Shown here: positions 55,083 to 64,000 of the stretch, in pieces | Numbering within the stretch: the first letter of the stretch is position 1 | How the letters are laid out: every line of letters starts with the position of its first letter | Source of the DNA: Asterella californica | Taxonomy: Eukaryota > Streptophyta > Marchantiopsida > Marchantiales > Aytoniaceae | DNA length: 64,000 bases | Assembly (NCBI GenBank): GCA_036924285.1 | Contig: JAYKYS010000009.1 | Span: 11,904,001-11,968,000 of the forward strand | Direction: 5' to 3' | Position numbers and translations under genes: made by a program | Notes under the pieces: model-generated | What the model was told of the DNA's origin: nothing | Database searches by the model: none | The model's input: only the letters and a program-made list of their open reading frames with translations

Positions 55083-58000
55083 GGTGGTGCCCACAAATTA
55101 CAGGATGCACGAATTTTTGAAATTTTTAAGAATAATAACTTGTTTGTATAACTGAAGAAGCGTTGTTACTTAAGGTTACGTCTTCCTTAACATGAAGATG
55201 ATCTTAAGAGCTGTTTGTAATAAAAAGTTGACTTCTTCGGAAGACGACCGTCTTCTCAGTTGCGTCTTCGGAAGATGAGAAGACGGCGGAAGACACTTGT
55301 CTTCCGGAAGACAGCGACCGCGAAAACCTAACCACGAGTTTTCAAGTAAAACAGTAGGTGTACCTACTGGGTCGCACCGAATAGATAGGTAGGTCGGGGA
55401 AGACACCTAAGGTCGAAAACCCCTAATCTACGGGGAAGATGCGTAAGGAAGCACATTAGGCGCATTCCAACTTCTCGCAGCACAGCGCGCTTGAGAAGAT
55501 CAATTGGAGAGAGTGAGCTTCGCAAGTGAGCTTTGAGAGAGAAATCGAGTAAGGACATCGAGGTAGGAGAGAACCAGTTGGTAGCTAGGCGAAGAGCGAG
55601 AACCGAATTGCTGGGACACGGAAGGTAGAGAACGAAGGCGTTCCTGTGAGCTCCCGAGAAGCTGACACTGGAGAGTAGCGAGTAGAATCAAAGGTGGAAT
55701 CGAGGCGTGGCCAGAAATTGATAGCAGGCACAGTCGTGAGGAGTCGCATTGGAGCTAGGACCAGAGCCAAGAAGCGCGCGGAGGTCGAAGGCAACTCGGG
55801 GAGCTGAAGAAGACTGTAGAGGTTCTTCCTCATGTTCTTTCCCTTTCCCACTTCTTCTCGCCTTTTTCTGGTATTCCCCGCGCTTCCTTGGTTGTGTGCA
55901 GACAGCCTGATCGATTACCCCCACCCCCCATCTTTCCTATTGAGACATTGGGTGCGGAAGCGCTGCCCAATTTTTGTCAGGCATCTTCCCACTTCTTCCT
56001 CAGCTTAATTCGAGCTTCCCTACACCTCGTCCTCAAATTGACGATCTCATCTATCAATTTCCCTACCCTACTATCTCTTTACCCCGAAGCCTGGAACAGA
56101 AGACGATTCGGAAGATGGGAACATCTTCGGAAGACGCTTCTTAAACTTGATTGTCTTCGAAAGACCATCTTCGGAAGACCATCTTCGGAAGACTGTCTTC
56201 GGAAGTCGACTGAACACAATTCATATCAAGGGTGGATTTGCTTTGCTTTTGTGTTAAGAGAGGCTTGGTACGAATCCTGAGTGGTGTGGTGAGTTGTTTT
56301 GTTATTTCGAGAAGTTGGAAGTCGGGAACTAGGCCTGTGCCTCCCGGTCTTCCAAGCTTCTCAACTCCACATCTTCCTAGAGAGACTAGAAGACTGAAAG
56401 GCTGGCAAAATGAGCGAGAAGACGTGAGGGTCCATTTGGGTCTCTTCTGTCCGATCCATAGCAGCCATTCCTTCTTCTTCCCGAACTTAGAAGAGAGTCG
56501 TGAGAATACTTGCTGGTAGAATCTGGAGAGAATGGTCGAGGGTCATGTCTTCCATCGAGCAGCAATGTTCTTCTGAGTGCGTATGAGAGGTGAGAAGTCA
56601 GAAGAACAGAGTGCAAATGTCTTGAGTCTGTTGTGAGGATAGATTGCGCGTAGGAAGACGAAGACAGGTGAGACCAGTGAAGAGAAGTCTGACTTCGGGA
56701 AGTCTTCCGAGAAAGACATTGAATCAGAAGCTGTCCCGAGTGTCTTTCCAGAGACCACTGTCACCGCAGGAGGCCGCAACCGACTTCTGAACTTGTCATG
56801 CACTTTATGTTTCACGAATCTTGTATCTTCTGATAGGAAGTAGGATGTAATGCAAGGTGGGTTGTCTTCTTGGTAATCCATGCGAGGCTTTGCTTAGATA
56901 GGATTGTTTAGATATAGCTCGGAAGACGGGAGCTATCTAGGAAGTACTATTAGAATCCCGGAAGACGGAGTAGCTGTCTTCTGGAAGACTAGTTTCGTCT
57001 TCTGAGAAGTAGAAGCTAGACTGTGGACACTTGGGAAGGACTGAGCCTTCAGCTCATAGTAGGTGCTTGTGGCTTAGTGCAACAGATCTTCCAGCATGAC
57101 GATGCATCCACGAGGCCTGGTGTTACCAGCGGCAGAATTGGCCGAGGCCACTCCTTTCCTCAAGGAGTTGGGTCTCGACTTCTTCATGTGGGATTGGAAT
57201 CTCGCAGACCAGGGACTCCTGGAGGAGGTGTGGGCAGCGTTGCCATCTCGTAACCGTGTATCTGCGAAGGCAGGAGTAGCTCGAGGAAGACCATCTTCCT
57301 GGACTGAAGACTGGTGGCGTAGGGCTTTTCACAAGCCAGAGTCCGAGAACCGAGGATATTGGTACGAGAAGAAGATCTTGCCTAGGATCGTGAGTTCGTG
57401 GCATGTGCCTGGGAGCACCACTTGCCTTTTTGTGGAAGACAGGCAAGGGAGGAACGGTTGGAAGATAGAATCTTACCAGGAGCCGAAGAAGCGACTTCTG
57501 GCGAAGTTGTTTCTGCATTTCTTTCCCAAGAGGAAAGCGCAGAAGACAAGGTACTTAGGAGATCAGGACGTGGAGTTCCTGGAATCAGTGTGGGATGACA
57601 GAGTGCTCATCTACTGAGGCGCGTACATCCACAACTACGTACAGACGGAGCTAGCATACTTGGGTACCCCGGAGAGAGGACACTTGACGCCCTTCCTCTG
57701 CTACTTGTATGTAGCCATGGGGGATCTTAGGGAAGATCAGCTGGTAGGGTATGGGCCAACGGAGCAACAGGAGGTGAAGGAGGAGACCTCGGAAGACGAT
57801 GACCGAGAGGCAGCAGCAACGCCCCCTCCCACTCTGATGCCACAGCTGAGGCCCGGCTCTCACCAGAAGACGCTTCTGGTGAGAGAAGATGAGTCTAGTG
57901 GGTCGGAAGACGCCACACCACCGAGGAAGATGAGTCCCAGAAGTGTACCGAGGACACCCATCTCCCTCATTCATTCAGGATCGGAGTCCGACTCCGAAGA

Positions 58001-60195
58001 AGACCTGCTGAGTACCCGATCAGAGCAGAAGATCGCTTCTGCAACGCCTGGGAGTCTTCCGAAGACTCCAGAAGACAAGAGAAGAAGGGACGCTCCTGTT
58101 CCGATGCGAGGAAGCGCAACGAAGAGAGCCGCACCTGTCATGAGGAGTCTTCCACCCCGGAAGATGAGAAGAGTAGCTTTTTCTCGTGCGCAGAAGATGA
58201 AGGTCATCGTGGTGGAAGAGGCTCCCTTGCCTCTGGAAGACGAAGTCGACACCGCGGAGCGAGTGGTGGAGATGAACTTGTCTTCCACAAGAAGACGATT
58301 GGAGGAGTTCAGTGCCTACTTCCAGAAGGAGATCCAGCCAGCTATGGAGTTGCTGGAGAAGAGGGCGAAGGCACAGGAGAGGCCCTTACAACCTGGATTC
58401 GGCCTGCGCACCTTGCTGCGACAGGGAGAAGACCAGAAGAAGACGGAGTCGCTGGAAGCTAGTCTCCGCACCACGGAGAAGCTTGCAGCCGGGTACAAGG
58501 CGGAAGCCGCCGCTTCTGCCAAGGAGCTGGTGCAGCTTCGGAAGAGCAACCAGGAGTTGCAGGCGCGTGTACAGCAGCGTGATCAGGAAGTCCTCCGAGT
58601 GCGAGAGAAGATCACCACCCTCGCAGAAGAGTAGACCACATGGAAGACGTAGCGAGAAGCCGCAGAAGCGCGAGTTGTAGCTGAGAAGACGCAGCGAGAA
58701 GCAGCGGAGGCTCGTGCACAGAAGATGCTGGCACAGTCGGTGTAAGCGCTTCGGAAGAAGTTCAACTACACCGCGGGTAGGAAGTTACTTATCTTAGCTA
58801 GAGGATGGGAGAGCGAGTCCAAGGCAATGTTGATGGAATGCCGAGAGAGCATGTTCAGGTACTTGGATCGACAGATAGAAGGAGTGAAGACACTTTATGG
58901 TCTTCTCTCGCTTCCGACACCTGCAACTGCATCTTCCCAAGCTCCAGCACCCTCGACTGGATCCGGAATGGAGAAGGAAGAGTTCGACCTCGCTGTGCAC
59001 TTGGTAGTGACAGCGTTGGAAGCCGAGAAGACTCCAGAAGACGTCCCGGAAGACAAGATGTCTTCTGGAAGACAGGAAGACGAGCCGTCTTCCCAAGTAT
59101 TCCGCGTGGAGGGAGCGACTTCCCCGGATTCCTATGAGGTCCCCATGGTACCGCACCCGTGTCTCAGAAGACGGGAGAAGCACCGGTCGACTCCATCTCC
59201 CAGAAGACGCTTCTGTCTTCCGGAGCCGAAGCCGAAGCCGAGGAAGATGCAGCATCAGCGACAGCAGGGCCAGCAAGAGACGATGAGGAGGAAGCCACCT
59301 CAGTGACACCCGAGGTAACTGCAGGGCTTTCTAGCTTATCAGAAGCCGCGTTAGGAGCTCCGATAGGAGCAGATCAGGTAGAGATTGCCTCCGTGCAATC
59401 TGAGTAGTTAGTAACTCCATTGATAATTCCAAATATAGTAGGATCGAACATGCTATCTTAAGGATGGCAGTTTTCTCATGTAATATTAGTTAGGACACCA
59501 TGTGACAGCATAGGTAGCGTAGGAAGGACAAGGTGGATAGCCAATTCGGGCAGGGGAACCGCTTGCATGTGAGGTAGCAACCTCCTGTCAGCGCCTCTCT
59601 CTCCCTGGTGGTCGTCTCCCCTGGTTCTCATGGCAGCGACATAAGTAGGATCGCAGAGTAGGAGATAGAGTTCTGCTAGTTCTGTAGAATTCTGTAGCGA
59701 TTGCACATACACATCGATTCTATGGTGCAGGCAGACGAGACACATTAGAGCAGAGACACAGGATAGATAGTTCTTCGCACACTACACCCGTTGTTGGAAA
59801 CATACGAATAGTCTTGGAATACACAGGAGGGGTCTACATACTCGTACCAGCAGTGACTCGAAGATGTAGATAGAAGTAGTGGACAGTCTAGGAACAGGGA
59901 ACGACATCCTCGTGCAGTCCTGTTGACTAGACTGGTGTGTCGAGGAGTAGACGCAAGAAGTAGAGGGAGTGAGCTTCTTGATGTCATTGTGACTTCTTCT
60001 CGGGGAATAGATTGTGGATTTGAGTGCAGAAGCTCTGTTCATGTCTTCTAGATGGTGGGTTCCTTGAATTCGCTCCCAATTGTGCATGGGAAGTGTTCTT
60101 CTTGAGTGGCGGTGACTGTCAGCAGTCGTGGAAGTGTAGCTTGACTCGTTCAGTAGAGCACTTGGGATCTACGTACGAACGGTCTTCTGGGTAAG
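55083..60195 (+). repeat. A3 LTR, copy 2, interrupted by A4
   Basis: The first base of the TGTGGTG terminus reads G here. It runs 5113 bp and is collinear with the A2 3' LTR to about position 35533 of that copy, where A4 begins. The remaining 0.8 kb should lie beyond A4. Whether A3 is a full element or a solo LTR cannot be seen. Confidence 0.9.
57096..59407 (+). pseudogene. LORF copy in A3 (broken)
   Basis: Full-span copy, MTMHPRGLVLPAAELAE to SVQSE with stop at 59405-59407, about 770 codons. Frame 57096 is kept through most of the length but carries TGA 57615-57617 (TGG elsewhere), TAG 58632-58634, another TAG near 58647, TAA 58743-58745 and a 7-nt loss near 59146. It contains all regions: N-terminal region, SGSESDSEEDLL linker, PPRKMRR basic patch, coiled coil, Pro/Ser/Ala linker and acidic tail (EEEATSVTPEV). 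It is the best template for the full LORF length. Confidence 0.83.
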
Positions 60196-63100
60196 TGTGG
60201 TGCCCACAAATTACAGTATTCACGAATTTTTGAAATTTTTGAGGTTAATGACTTGTTTATATAACTGAAGAAGCGTTGTTACTTAAGGCTACGTCTTCCT
60301 TAATAGGAAGATGATCTTAAGAGTTGTTTGTAATAAGAAGTTGACTTCTTCAGAAGACGACCGTCTTCGGAAGACCGTCTTCTCAGTTGCGTCTTCGGAA
60401 GATAGGAAGACGGCGGAAGATGGGAAGACGGCGGAAGACACCTGTCTTCCGGAAGACACCGATCACGAAGGCCTGACCACGAGTTTTCGGGTAAACAAGT
60501 AGGTGTACCTACTGTAGCGCACCGAATAGGTAGGTAGGTCAGGAAGACACCAAGGACGAGAACCCCTAATCTGCGGGGAAGATGCGTGAGGAAGCACATT
60601 AGCCACCTTCCAACTTCCCGCAGCACAGTGCGCCTGAAGAAGATCGATTGAGAGAGTGAACTTCGAGCTAGCATTGAGAGAGGAATCGAGTAAGACATCG
60701 AGGTAGTAGAGAGTACGTTGGCAGCTAGGCGAAGGGTGAAATCGGATTGCGGGAGCACAAACAGCAGAAAGAGCGAAGGCATTTCTGTGGAGCTTCCGAG
60801 AAGTTGACAGTGGAGAGGGGCGAGTAGAAGCGAAAGAAGAATTGAGGTGTGGACCGAAATTGACAGCAGGTGCATTCGAGAGGAGTCGCATTGGAAGCTA
60901 GGACAAGAGCCAGAAGCGCGCGGAGGTCGAAGACAACTCGGGAGCCGAAGAAGACTGTAGAGGTTCTTTCCCCTGTTCTTTCCCCTTCCCACTTCTTCTC
61001 GCCATTGCCTGGTACTCCCCGCGCTTCCTTGATTGTGTGCAGGCAGCCTGATCGATTACCCCACCCCCCCATCTTTCCTATTGAGACATTGGGCGCAGAA
61101 GCGCTACCCAATTTCTGTCAAGATATCTCCTTGCTTCTTCCCGAGCTCAATTCGAGCTTCCCTACCCCTAGTCTTCAAACTGGCGAACCCAACTATCAAT
61201 TTCTCTACCCTACTACCTCTCTACCCCCGAAACTTGAAATAGAAGACGATTCGGAAGATGGGAACATCCTCTGAAGACGCTTCTTGAACTTGACTGTCTT
61301 CGGAAGACATCTTCGGAAGACTGTCTTCGGAAGTCGACTGAACACAATTCGTATCAAGAGTGGATTTGCTTTGCTTTTGTGTTTAGAGAGACTTGATACG
61401 AAGCCTAAGTGGTGTGGTGAGTTGTTGTGTTATTTCGAGAAGTTGGAACTCGGGAACTAGGCTTGTGCCTCCCGGTCTTCCAAGCTTCTCAACTCCACAT
61501 CTTCCTAGAGAGACTAGAAGACTGAAAGGCTGGCAAAATGAGCGAGAAGACGTGAGGGTCCATTTCGGGTCTCTTCTGTCCGACCCCTAGCAGCCGTTCC
61601 TTCTTCTTCCCGAACTTAGAAGAGAGTTGTGAGAAGTATTGCTGGCAGAATCCGGAGAGAATGGTCGAGGGTCATGTCTTCCCATCATGCCGCAAACTTC
61701 TTCTGAGTGCGTATGAGAGGTGAGAAGTCAGAAGAACAGAGTGCACATGTTTTGAGTCTGTTGTGAGGATAGACTGCGCGTAGGAAGACGAAGACAGGTG
61801 AGACCAGTGAAGGGAAGTCTGACTTCGGGAAGTCTTCCGAGAAAGACATTGAATCGGAAGCTGTCCCAAGTGTCTTCCCAGAGGCCACTGTCACCGCAGG
61901 AGCCCGCAACCATCTTCTGAACCTTTCTCATACTCTACTTCTCGCATATCTTGTATCTTCTGATAGGAAGTAGGATGTAATGCAAGGTGGGTTGTCTTCT
62001 TGATAATCCATGCGAGGCCTTGCCTAGATAGGATTGGTTAGATATAGCTCGGAAGACGAGAGCTATCTAGGAAGTACTGTTAGAATCTCGGAAGACGGAG
62101 TAGCTGTCTTCTGGAAGACTAGTTTCGTCTTCTGAGAGTGGAAGCTAGACTGTGGGCACTCGGGAAGAACTGAGCCTTCAGCTCATAGTAGGTGCTTGTG
62201 GTTTAGTGCAGCAGATCTTCTAGGTATGTCGATGCATCCGCGAGGCTTGGTGTTACCAGCGACAGAATTGGCCGAGGCCACTCTTTTCCTCAAGGAGTTG
62301 GGTCTCGACTTTTTTCTGTGGAACTGGAACCTCGCAGATCAAGGGCTTCTGGAGGAGGTATGGGCAGCGTTACCACCGCGTAACCGTGTACCTGCGAAGG
62401 CAGGAGTTGCTCGGGGAAGACCATCTTCCTGGACAGAAGACTGGTGGCGTAAGGCGTTTCACAGGTCTGAGACCGAGAACCGAGGATATTGGTACGAGAA
62501 GAAGATCTTGCCTAGGATTGTGAGTTCATGGCATGTGCCTGGGAGTACCACCTGCCTTTTCGTGGAAGACAGACAGGGGAGGAACGGTTGGAAGATAGAA
62601 TCTTACCGGGAGCCGAAGAAGCGACTTCTGGCGAAGTTGTTTCTGCATCTTTTCCCCAAGGGAAAAGCGCAGAAGACGAGGTACTTAGGAGATCAGGACG
62701 TGGAGTTCCTGGAATCAGTGTGGGATGACAGAGTGCCAATCTACTGGGGCACGTACATCCACAACTATGTACAGACGGAGCTAGCATACTTGGGTACCCC
62801 GGCGGGAGGACATCTGACGCCCTTCTTCTACTACTTGTATGTAGCCATGGGGGATCTTAGGGAAGATCAGCTGGCAGTGTATGGGCCAACGGAGCGACAG
62901 GAGGTGAAAGAGGAGACCTCGGAAGACGATGACCGAGAGGCAGCAGCAACGCCCCCTCCCACTCTGATGCCACAGCTGAGGCCCGGCTCACACCAAAAGA
63001 CGCTTCTGGTGAGGGAAGACGAGTCTAGTGGGTCGAAAGACGCCACGCCAGTGAGGAAGATGGGTCACAGAAGTGTACCGAGGACACCCATCTCCCTCAT

Positions 63101-64000
63101 CCATTCAGGATCGGAGTCGGACTTGGAGGAAGACTTGCTGAGTACCCGATCGGAGCAGAAGACAGCTTTTGTAACACCTGGGAGTCTTCCGAAGACTCCA
63201 GAAGACGAAGGATGGATGGGCACTCCTACTGCGATGCGAGGAAGCGCAAAGAGGAGAGCCGCTCCTGCCACGAGGAGTCTTCCACCCCGGAAGATGAGAA
63301 GAGTAGCTTCTTCTCGTGCGCAGAAGATGAAGGCCGTAGTGGTGGAAGAGGCTCCCTTGCCTCTGGAAGACGAAGTCGATACCATCAAGCGAGTGGTGGG
63401 GATGAACTTGTCTTCTGCAGGAAGACGACTGGAGGAGTTCAGTGCCTACTTCCAGAAGGAGATCCAGCCCGCTATGGAGTTGCTGGAAAGAAGAGCGAGG
63501 GCACAGGAGAAGCCTTTACAGCCTGGATTCGGCCTGCGCACCTTGCTGCGACAGGAAGACAACCAGCAGAAGACGGAGTCTCTGGAAGCTAGTCTCCGCA
63601 CCACGGAGAAGCTTGCAGCCAGGTACAAGGCGGAAGCAGCCGCTTCTGCCAAGGAGTCGATGCAACTTCGGAAGAGCAACCAGGAGTTGCAGACGCGAGT
63701 ACAGCAGCGTGATCAGGAAGTTCTCCGAGTACGGGAGAAGATCATTGCCCTTGCAGAAGAGCAGACCACTTGGAAGATGCAACGAGAAGCCGCAGAAGCG
63801 CGAGCTGCAACAGAGAAGACGCAGAGGGAAGCAGCGGAGGCCCGTGCGCAGAAGATGCTAGCTCAGTCGGTAGAAGCGCTTCGGAAGAAGTTCAACTTCA
63901 CCGCGGGTAAGAAGTTACTTACCTTAGCTAGGGAATGGGACAGCGAGTCCAAGACGAGGTTGGTGGAATGCAGAGATAGCATGTTCAGGTACCTGGATAG
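60196..64000 (+). mobile_element. A4: family A LTR inserted in the A3 LTR, runs off the window
   Basis: Starts TGTGGTGCCCACAAATTACAG after GTAAG, which belongs to the A3 LTR. The first 3805 bp of an LTR are visible, with the hexamer cluster near 60350-60460 and an open LORF. Being nested in A3 and having an unbroken LORF, it is probably the youngest insertion. Confidence 0.9.
62226..64000 (+). CDS. LORF of A4: intact LTR-embedded ORF, 591 codons to window end
   Basis: I translated this frame by hand: ATG 62226 (MSMHPRGL) and no stop to 64000. Residues about 1-240 are a conserved Trp-rich region (LPRIVSSWHVPGSTTCLF, YVQTELAYLGTPAGGHLTPF). Residues 240-345 are a Pro/Ser/acidic linker with phosphorylation-like SGSESD. 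A basic patch PPRKMRR near 353-359 could be a nuclear localisation signal. From about 400 to the end, Glu/Ala/Arg/Gln-rich heptads indicate a long coiled coil. I see no signal peptide or membrane segment. From the A3 copy about 180 further codons are expected. Family unknown; a captured host gene or a relocated extra ORF like those of Athila/Tat elements are possibilities. Confidence 0.82.
   Translation, partial: MSMHPRGLVLPATELAEATLFLKELGLDFFLWNWNLADQGLLEEVWAALPPRNRVPAKAGVARGRPSSWTEDWWRKAFHRSETENRGYWYEKKILPRIVSSWHVPGSTTCLFVEDRQGRNGWKIESYREPKKRLLAKLFLHLFPKGKAQKTRYLGDQDVEFLESVWDDRVPIYWGTYIHNYVQTELAYLGTPAGGHLTPFFYYLYVAMGDLREDQLAVYGPTERQEVKEETSEDDDREAAATPPPTLMPQLRPGSHQKTLLVREDESSGSKDATPVRKMGHRSVPRTPISLIHSGSESDLEEDLLSTRSEQKTAFVTPGSLPKTPEDEGWMGTPTAMRGSAKRRAAPATRSLPPRKMRRVASSRAQKMKAVVVEEAPLPLEDEVDTIKRVVGMNLSSAGRRLEEFSAYFQKEIQPAMELLERRARAQEKPLQPGFGLRTLLRQEDNQQKTESLEASLRTTEKLAARYKAEAAASAKESMQLRKSNQELQTRVQQRDQEVLRVREKIIALAEEQTTWKMQREAAEARAATEKTQREAAEARAQKMLAQSVEALRKKFNFTAGKKLLTLAREWDSESKTRLVECRDSMFRYLD

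Larger units (their letters stand above)
51608..57472. repeat. Segmental duplication, copy 2
   Basis: Counterpart of 39831-45708. Beyond 57472 the A3 LTR continues normally, whereas copy 1 breaks. Confidence 0.93.

Noticed and set aside
39831..57472. D as an element with 5.9-kb chimeric LTRs containing E RT and A3 sequence
   Set aside because: The direct repeat starts at a proper LTR edge, but its other end (45708/57472) has no TG/CA terminus and no PPT and cuts through pol and LORF. A 2.03-kb LTR with ACGG duplications on both sides of the solo copy explains the data better.
62226..64000. LORF as an envelope-like protein, by analogy with Athila
   Set aside because: I see no signal peptide, transmembrane stretch or Cys-rich ectodomain. 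It has a basic patch and coiled coil, and lies in the LTR rather than between pol and the LTR.
1..64000. Host genes, tRNA or rRNA genes, CRISPR arrays
   Set aside because: Every stretch is accounted for by LTR or internal element sequence. Repeats are LTRs or short tandem duplications, and no cloverleaf or spacer-repeat pattern was seen.

Overview
The window is wall-to-wall LTR retrotransposon DNA. I see no host gene, tRNA, rRNA or CRISPR array. All coding capacity is Ty3/gypsy-type gag, protease (PR), reverse transcriptase (RT), RNase H (RH) and integrase (INT), plus one unusual ORF carried inside a giant LTR. The tRNA-Asp-type primer binding site (TGGCGCCGcTGCCGGaGA), the FLDD reverse transcriptase box and the LTR sizes point to a land plant. 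A bryophyte such as a liverwort is my guess from general resemblance, not something shown here.

I name the elements by insertion. Family A (plus strand) has LTRs of about 5.9 kb and a single-frame gag-pol. A1 is the outer element (1-37512). Its interior is broken by B (2137-8640, minus strand) and C (12506-15247, plus strand). Its 3' LTR (16335-21023 plus 36376-37512) is split by a complete A2 (21024-36370, target duplication TTTAG). To the right lies E (37513-43304, minus strand), an old gypsy element with INT and LTR on the left and RT/RH on the right. E is interrupted by a 2.0-kb solo LTR of family D (39831-41863) and truncated by A3 (from 43305). Next comes a D element (45709-53641, minus strand) lacking its 3' end, then second copies of the E RT/RH block (53646-55082) and the A3 LTR (55083-60195). 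The latter is interrupted by A4 (60196 to window end). The segments 39831-45708 and 51608-57472 are near-identical, so this part is a tandem duplication with a breakpoint at 45708/45709.

B, C and D are relatives: LTR ends TGTC...GACA, a shared non-standard primer-site sequence and 4-bp target duplications of the form (A/C)CGG. B and D also share a DHG protease motif and a gag-PR frame separated from pol by a -1 shift. At that boundary both carry an in-frame slippery heptamer (GGGTTTT in B, GGATTTT in D). B has lost RT through INT but keeps both LTRs at 1328 bp, so it looks non-autonomous.

The most striking feature is the ORF inside the family A LTR (here LORF, about 770 codons). It appears six times. 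Five copies are truncated or carry their own private stops and shifts. The A4 copy reads open from ATG 62226 to the window end, 591 codons without a stop. It encodes a conserved N-terminal region, a Ser/acidic linker, a basic patch and a long predicted coiled coil. I found no family I could name with confidence. The other genome-scale oddity is the saturation of family A, coding and non-coding alike, with GAAGAC/GTCTTC.
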